Positions 28,842 to 37,429 of a stretch of DNA of 64,000 nt are shown piece after piece (positions within the stretch are counted from its first letter, which is position 1; each line of letters starts with the position of its first letter). The notes under the pieces are model-generated. The model did not search any database, was not told where the DNA came from, and worked only from the letters and a program-made list of their open reading frames with translations. A program made the position numbers and the translations under genes. The stretch is from Rhodoplanes sp. Z2-YC6860 (lineage in GTDB: Bacteria; Pseudomonadota; Alphaproteobacteria; Rhizobiales; Xanthobacteraceae), in the NCBI RefSeq assembly GCF_001579845.1, contig NZ_CP007440.1:3122029-3186028 (forward strand), given 5' to 3'.

Positions 28842-30707
28842 GTGCAGCCCTCAGTAGCCCCTGCGTCCCGTGAATCCGGGCAGGCGGCACCCGGCGGCAT
28901 CGCACCTGAAGTCCTCGCGCGTCTTTCGGCGGCCAACGATCCCGCCGTGTTCGCGGCGGCTTGGCTTGATGCCGTTGCTTCACTCACCGATGGAATGCAG
29001 CAAGGCCTTGTCGTGCTCGCCGCGATGCGCGGCGGCCGCAACGAGCCCGTGGCCGCCTGGCCGTCGAATGTCGTTCCGGACCCGGGACTTCTGGCTGCGG
29101 TCGACGGCGCCGTGCGCGGCGGGCGGATGGTCGTGCAGACTGTTGAGGCACGGCGGAATGCGGCCGAAACAGCACCACTTCTTGCGATTGGATATCCCGT
29201 CACCGTGGCCGGGCGGGTTCGCGGCGCCGCCGGCCTGCTGCTGGCGTCCGATGCCGAGAACCCTCAGGTGGTTATCGACCGCATCGCCTGGGGTTGCGGT
29301 TGGATCGAAGCTTTGTTGCGCCGCCGCACCGTGTCGCTCGGCGACCGCATCGGCACCGTGGTGGAACTCCTCGCCACCGGCTTGCACCACAACCGCTTCC
29401 AGGAGGCGGCAACGGCGGTCGCGACGGAACTCGCCGGCGTCTTCGGCTGCGAACGTGTGAGCATCGGGTTCCGAAACAAGAACCACGTCAAGCTTTCCGC
29501 ACTCTCCAACAGCGCCGCTTTTGGCAAGAGGGCAAACCTCGTTCGCGCGCTCGAACTGGCGATGGATGAGTCGATCGATCAGCAGACGATCATCGTGATC
29601 CCGGCGGTTGAAGGTCAGGAACTTGTCGTGCGGGCGCATCAGGCGCTGTCGCGCGAACATGGTCAGAACACGATCTGCACGGTTCCGCTGACCGAGAACA
29701 ATCGCGTACTGGGTGCAATCACGCTGGAGCGCCCCACAGACAAGCCGTTCGATCCTCCGAGCATCCAGCTCTGCGAACATATCGGGGTCCTGCTCGGGCC
29801 GGTCTTGGAACTGAAACGCAAGGAAGACCGCTGGATTGGGCGGAAGGTGCTGGACAGCGTCACAACCTTCGTCCGGAACCTGGTCGGACCGCGCCACGTC
29901 GCACTGAAACTGGGAGCGATCACGGCTGTCGCCGTCGCAGCCTTCCTTCTGTTCGCAAGGGGCGATTACCGGGTCACCGCGGACGGCAGTCTCGAGGGCA
30001 CGATCCAGCGGGCACTTGCGGCCCCTGTCGCCGGATATCTGTCGGATGCGCAGTCACGCGCCGGCGACCTGGTGAAGGCGGGTCAGGTCATGGCCACGCT
30101 CGATGATCGCGACCTTCGGCTCGAGCGGCTGAAGTGGGCTACGCAGCGGGCCAAACAACAGCGCGAGTACAGTGAAGCGCTTGCCAAGCAGGAACTTGCC
30201 AAGGCGCAGGTGCTGCGCACCCAGATCGAACAGGCTGACGCCCAGCTTACGCTTCTGGACGAGCAGATCTCCCGCTTGAAGATCACAGCTCCCTTCGATG
30301 GCGTCATCGTGTCCGGAGATCTCAGCCAGCAGCTTGGCGCGCCGGTTGAACGCGGCAACGTCCTGTTTGAAGTTGCGCCGCTCAAGGCGTACCGGATCGT
30401 GCTCAAAGTCGATGAGCGCGACATTGTCGGGATTACGCTAGGTCTTTCGGGCGAGTTGGTGTTGAGCTCGATGCCGGATCGCGGTGTTCCCTTCCTGATC
30501 GAGAAAATTACGCCCATATCGACAGCCCAGGAGGGGCGTAATTTTTATCGCGTCGAGGCGCGCCCAACCGGGGACGATACCGAGGCGCTTCGTCCCGGCA
30601 TGCAGGGCGTGGCCAAGATCGTCGTTGATCGGCGCCGTCTCGCATGGATCTGGTCGCACAAGGTGGTTCATTGGCTGCGGATGTTCCTCTGGTCCTGGTG
30701 GCCATAA
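28842..30707 (+). CDS. GAF domain - HlyD-type membrane fusion adaptor
   Basis: A 621-residue fusion. Residues about 170-330 resemble a GAF sensory domain (ELAGVFGCERVSIGFRNKN, NTICTVPLTENNRVLGAITL). One transmembrane helix lies at about 353-374 (LGAITAVAVAAFLLFA). Residues 375-600 are a HlyD/RND-type adaptor with a lipoyl-like hairpin (ALAAPVAGYLSDAQSRAGDLVKAG), a coiled coil at about 425-475 and the second half-motif LKITAPFDGVIVSGDLSQQLG. The start is GTG at 28842 after GAGGTTGGA. It would sit in the inner membrane, with the GAF part in the cytoplasm and the adaptor in the periplasm. It ends 9 bases before the next gene. The fusion suggests export gated by a cytoplasmic signal; the ligand is unknown. 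Confidence 0.85.
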   Translation: MQPSVAPASRESGQAAPGGIAPEVLARLSAANDPAVFAAAWLDAVASLTDGMQQGLVVLAAMRGGRNEPVAAWPSNVVPDPGLLAAVDGAVRGGRMVVQTVEARRNAAETAPLLAIGYPVTVAGRVRGAAGLLLASDAENPQVVIDRIAWGCGWIEALLRRRTVSLGDRIGTVVELLATGLHHNRFQEAATAVATELAGVFGCERVSIGFRNKNHVKLSALSNSAAFGKRANLVRALELAMDESIDQQTIIVIPAVEGQELVVRAHQALSREHGQNTICTVPLTENNRVLGAITLERPTDKPFDPPSIQLCEHIGVLLGPVLELKRKEDRWIGRKVLDSVTTFVRNLVGPRHVALKLGAITAVAVAAFLLFARGDYRVTADGSLEGTIQRALAAPVAGYLSDAQSRAGDLVKAGQVMATLDDRDLRLERLKWATQRAKQQREYSEALAKQELAKAQVLRTQIEQADAQLTLLDEQISRLKITAPFDGVIVSGDLSQQLGAPVERGNVLFEVAPLKAYRIVLKVDERDIVGITLGLSGELVLSSMPDRGVPFLIEKITPISTAQEGRNFYRVEARPTGDDTEALRPGMQGVAKIVVDRRRLAWIWSHKVVHWLRMFLWSWWP

Positions 30708-30716
30708 GGTCGCGCG

Positions 30717-32867
30717 ATGGCCGGAACGTTGTTTTCCCCGTCTTGGTACCGCGTGGCAGGATTGAAGCCGCGTTTAAGAGCCCATGTGCAGATTCACAGG
30801 CACAGTTACCGTGATGCGATCTGGTTTGTTCTGCAGGATCATTCGTCAGGCCGCTCGCACCGGCTGACTCCCGCGGCCTATGCTTTCATAGGCTTGATGG
30901 ACGGAACACGGACCGTCCAGAATATCTGGGATCTCTGCAACGAGCGCAGCGGCAAGGACTCGCCGACACAGGACGATGTCGTCAGGCTTCTCGGGCAGCT
31001 TCACGCCGCAGATGCGCTGATTTGCGACGTTCCACCGGACACGCGCGAGCTCTTTCGCCGCTTTCAGCGCCAGCGACGGCAGACGTGGCGTCAGCGGTTG
31101 TGGACCCCGCTCGCGATCCGAATTCCGCTCTTCGATCCCGATGCTTTTCTGGAGCGCACGGCGTTCCTGGTGCGTCCGCTGTTCGGCTGGCTCGGAGCCT
31201 TGATCTGGCTTTGTGCGGTTGCGGCGGGTCTGGTGTTGGCGGGACTCAACTGGCCGGCCTTGACTGAGGATGTCGTCGACCGTGTCTTGGCGCCTCAGAA
31301 CCTTGTGCTGCTCTGGTTTGTCTATCCGCTCGTCAAGGCCGTTCATGAACTCGGGCATGCCTATGCGACCAAGATCTATGGCGGTGAGGTGCACGAGATC
31401 GGGGTGATGTTTCTCGTCTTCGTGCCCGTACCGTATGTCGATGCGTCAGCGGCATCGAGCTTTCCGGATAAGCGGCAACGCATGGTTGTTGGAGCGATCG
31501 GCATCGGGGTCGAGATGCTGCTTGCGGCCGTGGCGCTTTTCGTCTTTGCGCATGCCACGGCGGGACTCGTTCATGCCGTTGCCTACAACGTCATCCTGAT
31601 CGGCGGTGTCTCAACGGTCCTGTTCAACGGCAATCCGCTGTTGCGCTTCGACGGCTACTACGTGTTCTCGGATGCTCTCGAATTGCCGAATCTGGGCCAG
31701 CGCGCAAATCGCTATTTAGGCTATCTCATTGAGCGCTATCTTTACGGTTCACGCGAGGCGAGCTTTCCGGAGACGGACCGACGCGCGCGCGCTTGGTTCT
31801 TGTTCTATGGCATCGCGTCCTTCGTCTATCGCCTGTTTATTTCTGTCGCGATCATCATCTCGCTGGGGTCGCGTTTTTTCATCATCGGCGTGCTCCTTCT
31901 GATATGGGCGGGCGCAAGCCAATTGATTATTCCGGTGGGCAAGTCGTTGTACTTTCTGTCGTCGAATCCTCGGTTGCAACGCAACCGGCCTCGCGCCGTT
32001 GCGGTCACCGCAGTGGCCGTTGGTCTGGTCCTCCTGTTCTTTTTCGTGATGCCGTTTCCGCTGCGCACTGTGGCGGAGGGCATCACGTGGCCTTCGGAGC
32101 GCTCGCAAGTCCGGGCTGGAACTGACGGTTTTGTGGAACGGCTTCTTGCCGCCAACGGCTCTCAGGTTGAGGCCGGACAGCCGCTCATCAAGACGTATGA
32201 CCCATTTCTCGACGCTCGCGTGGAGGTGCTGCAGGCCCAGCTTCGCGGATTGCGTCGCCAATACACAGCGATGCGCATGACCGATCAGGCCGAGGCGGCG
32301 GTGCTGCTTGAGGAGATCAAAGGCGTATCGTCCGATCTGGATCGTGCCCTCGAGCGCCAGCGAGAACTTGTCATGCGCAGTCCACGCGCGGGCGTGTTCG
32401 TGGTTCCGGTCGAGCAGGACATGCCCGAACGCTTCATCAAGAAGGGCCAACTGGTCGGCTTCGTGATCGACGCCAGCGATCGCCTGACCGCCCGCACAAT
32501 GGTCGACCAGAACGATATCGCTCTCGTACGCGCGCGAACGCGCGGCGTCGACGTCATTCCTGTCCAATGGAATGGAAGGTCGGCCCCGGCAACCATTATC
32601 CGCGAAGTGCCAGAGGGCCTGAAAGCGCTGCCGACTCCGGCTCTGGGTACGATGGGCGGCGGCAGCATCGCCATCGATCCACGAGACAGCAAAGGCGTCA
32701 CTGCGCTCGATCGCTACTTCGAATACGAGATCGCACTTCCCGCCATTGACGACCGTGCCTTCATCGGCCAGCGGGTCAAGGTTCGCTTCGATCACGGGAC
32801 CGAGCCGATTGGCTTCCAGGTGTTCCGCTTGATCCGCCAAGTCTTCCTGAGGCTGTTCGATGTCTGA
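30717..32867 (+). CDS. PqqD-like / M50 metallopeptidase / HlyD fusion membrane protein
   Basis: A 716-residue membrane protein. Residues about 50-105 resemble PqqD-type peptide-binding domains (LTPAAYAFIGLMDGTRTVQ). Residues about 150-430 are a multi-helix M50/site-2-protease core with HELGH at 210-214 and the second metal ligand in NPLLRFDGYY (D312). Residues about 455-710 form a periplasmic HlyD-like part with a lipoyl-like half (VRAGTDGFVERLLAANGSQV), a coiled coil at about 500-550 and a matching MRSPRAGVFVVPVEQDMPE half. M50 enzymes cleave substrates inside the membrane; PqqD domains bind precursor peptides for modification enzymes. In this context it may recognise, process or pass the giant protein. 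Its last codons overlap the SecA-like gene by 8 bases, so the two are translationally coupled. Confidence 0.85.
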   Translation: MAGTLFSPSWYRVAGLKPRLRAHVQIHRHSYRDAIWFVLQDHSSGRSHRLTPAAYAFIGLMDGTRTVQNIWDLCNERSGKDSPTQDDVVRLLGQLHAADALICDVPPDTRELFRRFQRQRRQTWRQRLWTPLAIRIPLFDPDAFLERTAFLVRPLFGWLGALIWLCAVAAGLVLAGLNWPALTEDVVDRVLAPQNLVLLWFVYPLVKAVHELGHAYATKIYGGEVHEIGVMFLVFVPVPYVDASAASSFPDKRQRMVVGAIGIGVEMLLAAVALFVFAHATAGLVHAVAYNVILIGGVSTVLFNGNPLLRFDGYYVFSDALELPNLGQRANRYLGYLIERYLYGSREASFPETDRRARAWFLFYGIASFVYRLFISVAIIISLGSRFFIIGVLLLIWAGASQLIIPVGKSLYFLSSNPRLQRNRPRAVAVTAVAVGLVLLFFFVMPFPLRTVAEGITWPSERSQVRAGTDGFVERLLAANGSQVEAGQPLIKTYDPFLDARVEVLQAQLRGLRRQYTAMRMTDQAEAAVLLEEIKGVSSDLDRALERQRELVMRSPRAGVFVVPVEQDMPERFIKKGQLVGFVIDASDRLTARTMVDQNDIALVRARTRGVDVIPVQWNGRSAPATIIREVPEGLKALPTPALGTMGGGSIAIDPRDSKGVTALDRYFEYEIALPAIDDRAFIGQRVKVRFDHGTEPIGFQVFRLIRQVFLRLFDV

Positions 32868-34839
32868 AGCGGCGTTGCTCCGGCCAGGCATTACCGCGGG
32901 CTCCTATCCCGAGCGGGAAGAGGAGCGGGAGAGCTGGCTGGACCGCACCGCCAGCGCCATGTGCGGTGCGCTTTTCCAGCACCTTGGTGGCAACAATCTC
33001 GATCAAAATTTTCTGCGTCACGTTGAGCAGGCGTCAGAAGGTCTCGAATTGCTCCCACCGCAGGATCTCAATGAAGTAGTGATCTTGCTGCGTCAGGAGT
33101 TGCACCGCAATGGTTTGCGGCCGGATCTGGTGGCCAGAGCCTTCGCGGTCATTCGCGAATTGTCGAGCCGCAAGCTCGGGATGCGCCATTTTGACGTCCA
33201 GTTGCTCGGCGGCTGGGCGATGATGCGGGGCAAAATCGCCGAGATGGAGACGGGCGAAGGGAAAACACTCACGGCAACGCTACCCGCAGCTACGGCCGCG
33301 CTGGCCGGCATTCCGGTGCACATCATCACGGTCAACGACTTCCTGGCTGCGCGCGACGCGAGCTGGATGAAACCGCTCTATGATGCGCTGGGGCTCAGCG
33401 TCGGCACGATCCTGGAGGGAATGAGTCCGCCTGAGCGGCGCCACGCTTATGGCTGCTCGATCACGTATTGCACGAACAAGCAGGTGGTTTTCGACTACTT
33501 GAAGGACCGCCTTTTGCTGCAGCAGGAAAGCCGCGCCCTCCACCTCAAGCTCGAGGCGTTGCACCGGGAGGATCCGCGCTCCAACCGGCTTGTGATGCGC
33601 GGCCTCTGTTTCGCGATTGTCGACGAGGCCGATAGCGTGCTCGTCGACGAGGCTCGCACACCGCTGATCATCTCGGGAAAGCAAGGTGCAGGTGACCAGG
33701 AGCGGCTCTACCGCCAGGCACTGGATGCTGCTCGACGAATGCAGACAGGGCGCGACTACCTTGTACGTGAACACGAGCGCCGCATCGACTTGACCGATCT
33801 CGGTCGTGCACACGCAAAGCGCCTCACCGATCGATACGGAGGAGTTTGGAACGCCCCGGGCCATCGTGAAGACATCATGCGTCAGGCATTGGGGGCTTTG
33901 TATCTGTACACGCGTGACAAACACTACATTGTCGAAGAGGAGCGCGTCCGCATCGTCGATGAGTATACCGGCCGAGTCATGGCCGATCGTTCCTGGGAGC
34001 GCGGTCTGCACCAGATGGTCGAGGCCAAGGAGGGACTACAGATCTCCAGCCGGCAGGAGACGCTTGCGCGCATCAGCTACCAGCGCTTTTTCAGACGGTA
34101 TCTAAAGCTGGCAGGCATGACGGGCACCGCTCAAGAAGTCGCGGGTGAATTGTGGGCGGTCTACAGACTGGACACGGTCCGCATTCCGACCAACCGCCCG
34201 CAGCGGCGCAAGATACACAGCGACCTCGTCTATCAAACGTCCCGGGCGAAGTGGGGTGCCATCGTAGATCGAGTGGCGCAACTTCATTCGACCGGCCGAC
34301 CTGTCCTGGTCGGCACCCGGTCGGTGGCTGACAGCGAGCATATTTCCGGGCTGCTCGAAAAAGCAGGACTCAAGCATAGCGTGCTTAACGCACGCCAGAA
34401 CCGCGCCGAGGCTGAGATCGTGGCCCAGGCTGGGCAGCCCGGCAGAGTCACGGTGGCGACCAACATGGCCGGGCGCGGAACCGACATCAAACTTGCTCCG
34501 GGAGTCGCGGAAGCCGGCGGGCTGTTTGTTATTGCATCCGAGCGACATGAGGCGGGCCGGATTGATCGTCAGCTCTTTGGCCGCAGCGGCCGCCAGGGCG
34601 ACCCCGGTGAGGGGCAGGCGATCGTGAGCCTCCATGACGAACTCGTGCGCAGTGTATTTGGCTGGCTTCTCGACAGACTGTTGGCGCGTAACGCGCATTT
34701 GCCCGACTGGCTGGTGCGAACGATATTCGGTTGGGCTCAGCGAATCACCGAACACCGCCACGGCGGAATCCGCAAGCGCCTGCTACGCAGCGACGACAGC
34801 CTTCAAGATCTGCTGGCGTTCAGTGGGCGTGGTGAATAG
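32860..34839 (+). CDS. SecA-like preprotein translocase ATPase, C-terminally shortened
   Basis: A 659-residue SecA paralogue; housekeeping SecA is about 900. The motor is intact: GMRHFDVQLLGGW, Walker A METGEGKT at 129-136, DEAD box at 255-258 within VDEADSVLVDEARTPLIISG, the GLHQMVEAKEGLQI and LAGMTGTA segments and helicase motif VI RIDRQLFGRSGRQGDPGEG. After motif VI only about 75 residues remain, so most of the helical wing and scaffold region and the C-terminal zinc SEC-C tail are missing. The canonical GTNNEFGFDYLRD segment is changed to CTNKQVVFDYLKD. It begins with ATG inside the end of the M50 gene and is followed after 9 bases by another adaptor gene. By context it is an accessory SecA that drives export of the giant protein; this is inference. 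Confidence 0.9.
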   Translation: MSEAALLRPGITAGSYPEREEERESWLDRTASAMCGALFQHLGGNNLDQNFLRHVEQASEGLELLPPQDLNEVVILLRQELHRNGLRPDLVARAFAVIRELSSRKLGMRHFDVQLLGGWAMMRGKIAEMETGEGKTLTATLPAATAALAGIPVHIITVNDFLAARDASWMKPLYDALGLSVGTILEGMSPPERRHAYGCSITYCTNKQVVFDYLKDRLLLQQESRALHLKLEALHREDPRSNRLVMRGLCFAIVDEADSVLVDEARTPLIISGKQGAGDQERLYRQALDAARRMQTGRDYLVREHERRIDLTDLGRAHAKRLTDRYGGVWNAPGHREDIMRQALGALYLYTRDKHYIVEEERVRIVDEYTGRVMADRSWERGLHQMVEAKEGLQISSRQETLARISYQRFFRRYLKLAGMTGTAQEVAGELWAVYRLDTVRIPTNRPQRRKIHSDLVYQTSRAKWGAIVDRVAQLHSTGRPVLVGTRSVADSEHISGLLEKAGLKHSVLNARQNRAEAEIVAQAGQPGRVTVATNMAGRGTDIKLAPGVAEAGGLFVIASERHEAGRIDRQLFGRSGRQGDPGEGQAIVSLHDELVRSVFGWLLDRLLARNAHLPDWLVRTIFGWAQRITEHRHGGIRKRLLRSDDSLQDLLAFSGRGE

Positions 34840-34848
34840 GGGGGACTC

Positions 34849-35685
34849 ATGTCAAAGGTTATCGCGGCCACGATAGTGGCGGTTTCGCTCATAGTGCCTG
34901 CCTCTGCCGCAGACTCCGGCATCTCCGCTATTCTTGGCAGGCCGCACGATTGCGTCATCGAGCCGTTTATCGCGAGCGAACTGGGCAGCCCCGCCACCGG
35001 CATTTTGGAGGAGCTGCTGGTAGACCGTGGCAGCCGCGTGACGAAAGGTATGGTTGTCGCACGGCTTCGCTCCGATCTTGAGCAGGCATCCTTAAATCTC
35101 GCCAAGGCTCGAGCGGAATCGACAGCGGTCATTGACCTCGGTCGGGAGCGTGCGAATCTTCTGAAAAAGGAAGCCGCTCGCACGACCGAGTTGTATGGCA
35201 AGCAGATTTCTTCCACCTCTCAGCTCGACAAGTCATTGAGCGAGCTGCAGCAGGCCGTCCTGCAGCTTCGTCAAGCCGAAACCGATCAGGAGTTTGCAGT
35301 CCTCGAGATGCATCGTGCTGCGGCCCTTCTGGCGCAACGTACGATCATCAGTCCGATCGATGGTTACGTCACCAAGCTTATTATGGCGCCCGGAGAGAAT
35401 GTCTTTGAGCAGGCTAAAATCATGAAGATTGCTCAGATCGATCCTCTCCGCGTTGAAGTTTATCTGCCGATAGCTGCCTTTCCGTTGATCAAGTTGGGAA
35501 TGACCGCGGAAGTTCGTCCAACTCAGCCGGCCGGGACTGTCCTTGCGGCCACGGTGTCGGTCATCGATAAGGTGCTTGACGCGGCTAGCGATACATTCGG
35601 AGTCCGCCTGATACTGCCCAACCCAAAGCACGATATGCCTGCCGGCGTGAACTGCACGGCAACCTTTCCAATATTGGAGAGGTGA
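34849..35685 (+). CDS. Periplasmic HlyD/RND-type adaptor with signal peptide
   Basis: A 278-residue protein with a Sec signal peptide at residues 1-21 (IAATIVAVSLIVPASA, cleavage after ASA). The mature part has a lipoyl-like half (GSPATGILEELLVDRGSRVTKG), a coiled-coil hairpin at about 80-155, the second half (RTIISPIDGYVTKLIMAPGE) and a beta-barrel end. It lacks a transmembrane anchor, so it should be periplasmic. The start has GGGGGA upstream and lies 9 bases after the SecA-like gene. It is the third adaptor-type subunit in the cluster and its last gene. The partner outer-membrane channel is not in the window. Confidence 0.85.
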   Translation: MSKVIAATIVAVSLIVPASAADSGISAILGRPHDCVIEPFIASELGSPATGILEELLVDRGSRVTKGMVVARLRSDLEQASLNLAKARAESTAVIDLGRERANLLKKEAARTTELYGKQISSTSQLDKSLSELQQAVLQLRQAETDQEFAVLEMHRAAALLAQRTIISPIDGYVTKLIMAPGENVFEQAKIMKIAQIDPLRVEVYLPIAAFPLIKLGMTAEVRPTQPAGTVLAATVSVIDKVLDAASDTFGVRLILPNPKHDMPAGVNCTATFPILER

Positions 35686-35714
35686 GCGGCCCTCACGCAA
35701 TTAATTCGGCGACC

Positions 35715-36014
35715 TTACTTCCGGACGCGCGGCAGCGGAGCGCCTTGTATGTTGTCCCGGATGTGATCCATCACGTCGTACATTCGGGCTAGCCCCTTGG
35801 CGTCTGCATCGATCAATGTCTTGGCATAATATTTGGCTCGGTCGCGAGCGCGGCTCAAGGCGCTGTAAATAGGCGCCATGTCCATATTGGCCGAATTGGC
35901 CTCCTTGAGAAGCATCAACACGATCGTCTCCAGCGCCAGGTGCTGGGCTGCCAGATCGTCTATTTTTGCTTTCTGTTCGGCCAATTCGGCTCGCAGTTCT
36001 TCAATTTCAGACAT
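35715..36014 (-). CDS. Small coiled-coil protein of unknown function
   Basis: A 99-residue protein. I place the start at the ATG at 36014, which has AGGAACCCC upstream and begins directly with a coiled coil (MSEIEELRAELAEQKAKIDD). The second half is helical and charged, ending in NIQGAPLPRVRK. The longer frame upstream has no coding character. It faces the adaptor gene tail to tail with a 29-base gap, so it is not part of that operon. No family is recognised. Confidence 0.65.
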   Translation of the reverse strand: MSEIEELRAELAEQKAKIDDLAAQHLALETIVLMLLKEANSANMDMAPIYSALSRARDRAKYYAKTLIDADAKGLARMYDVMDHIRDNIQGAPLPRVRK

Positions 36015-36262
36015 GGGGTTCCTGGACGCTCGGCACGGAAAAACGGCGGTGGGCCCGACGCCGACTGGACAGCGCGGCTTGTGGCCGCCCGTTCGGGCGT
36101 TCGCTGACCAATGCGCCTTTGGGCGCGTTCGCTTCGCTCTCTCACTATAACGACCTGCCTCATAACGGATGGTGAATCGGAGGCAGGGCTTAGTTTCGCT
36201 TACGCGGGCCCAGGAAGTCGCTCGCTCACCTCCCGGAGAAAACTGGCATTCTGCAATGAGGT
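36015..36262 (-). other. Leader region with two GC-rich hairpins
   Basis: Upstream of the small coiled-coil gene lie CGCCCG-TT-CGGGCG (36086-36099) and GCGCC-tttg-GGCGC (36113-36126), 13 bases apart. They may be a dispersed palindromic repeat or a structured 5' leader. I see no coding sequence here. Confidence 0.35.
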
Positions 36263-36379
36263 CTAGGCCATTGGCCCCTCTGCGCCCGGTATTGCGCTTT
36301 CGCAGGATACCGCTTGGAGAAACCACCAGTTTTCGCGGCCCGTCTCGTAGACGCGCTTCGTCATGACCTGGGGCTTCAT
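36263..36379 (-). CDS. Short ORF overlapping the LysR stop codon
   Basis: A 38-codon frame starts at an ATG that shares the ATGA of the LysR stop, the arrangement expected for translational coupling. The product, with a KRVYETGRENWWF stretch, is soluble-looking and matches no family I know. It might be chance; the overlap is its only support. Confidence 0.3.
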   Translation of the reverse strand: MKPQVMTKRVYETGRENWWFLQAVSCESAIPGAEGPMA

Positions 36380-37242
36380 GCGGATCTCTGCTCCCTCTGT
36401 TCGCCCGCAGCGATATTCCGAAGCCCCTGAAGGGCAAGCGTGACCAGTTCGTCGTCGGCCTGCGCCGAACACACCGCATAGATCGGATAGAAAAAGCTTG
36501 GTGCGCCCGCGACGAGGTGCAGCTTTCCAGCGGCGATATGGGGCGCGACAGCCCGCTGACGGAAGTATCCAGATCCCCCGGCTTCAAGGATGTAGGTCAA
36601 TGCCAGCGGGCCCAGCCCCACGAACAGGCCGGGATTGGTGTCCTCGGGAAAGCTGAGTTCGTGGTGCTGCGCGAAGTCGGGGCCCCAGTCGACGTAGATA
36701 TAACTGTCCGGTTCGACCGTTTTGCCTTTCGCGTCGGTCGTGACCAGGACCAGCTTCTCCTCCAGCAGCAGTTCGACACGCGCTCCCGGCCGGTACTCGG
36801 GCGCATACATGACTGCAACGTCGAGCGCGCCCGTCGAGACTTGATTGGTCAGGCTCTCCGGCACGCCGACCTGCACACGGAGCGCCACATCGGGCGCGGC
36901 GCGGCGCATCCAGTGCAGCCACTCGATGAGCCAGGGATGCCAGAGGCTCAGTTCGCCGCCGATGGTCAGGACGGCCCGTCGTCCGGGCGGCACTGCGACT
37001 TGATGCCGAGCTCTTTGCCACAACTGCACGAACATCGGCGCATAGCGCAGGAACTGCTCACCCGCGGGAGTAAGCGAAGCGCCGTTTTTGTTGCGAATGA
37101 ACAGGGGCCGTCCAAGCCGCTCCTCAAGCGCCCGGACACGGGCGCTCACGGTCGTCTGGCTGACGTTGAGCTGGTCGGCAGCACGCACAAAGCTGCGCGC
37201 CCTGACGATCTCCAGAAAGGTCCGCGCGAGCTCGATATCCAT
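36376..37242 (-). CDS. LysR-family transcriptional regulator
   Basis: A 288-residue regulator. Residues 1-60 are the LysR helix-turn-helix (ELARTFLEIVRARSFVRAADQLNVSQTTVSARVRALEERLG), and residues about 88-280 the periplasmic-binding-protein-like effector domain (VLTIGGELSLWHPWLIEWL). It is transcribed away from the XdhC gene across a 187-base gap rich in AT near its start (37261-37305), which fits a divergent LysR-controlled promoter. XdhC and perhaps the genes after it are the likely targets. The inducer is unknown. Confidence 0.9.
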   Translation of the reverse strand: MDIELARTFLEIVRARSFVRAADQLNVSQTTVSARVRALEERLGRPLFIRNKNGASLTPAGEQFLRYAPMFVQLWQRARHQVAVPPGRRAVLTIGGELSLWHPWLIEWLHWMRRAAPDVALRVQVGVPESLTNQVSTGALDVAVMYAPEYRPGARVELLLEEKLVLVTTDAKGKTVEPDSYIYVDWGPDFAQHHELSFPEDTNPGLFVGLGPLALTYILEAGGSGYFRQRAVAPHIAAGKLHLVAGAPSFFYPIYAVCSAQADDELVTLALQGLRNIAAGEQREQRSA

Positions 37243-37429
37243 AGCGAGGCACCTCCTGGGAGTAATATAGCATTTTTATTGCAGTAAAATAGCTATTAAA
37301 TTCGTTTGCTTGCACCATTCGTCTGCGCAAGATGGGTGGGCGGCTGTCCAAAGCCATTGTCCATCGCGGATCAGCTCTTTCGCTCGACCCTCCGGCACAT
37401 GGCGGCCCCAGTCCGCCTGACGTGTGGTG

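Noticed and set aside
36376-36587. Extended start for the small coiled-coil gene at 36587
   Set aside because: The extra 191 codons overlap the LysR gene and have the composition of noncoding sequence. The ATG at 36014 has a ribosome binding site and starts at the coiled coil.
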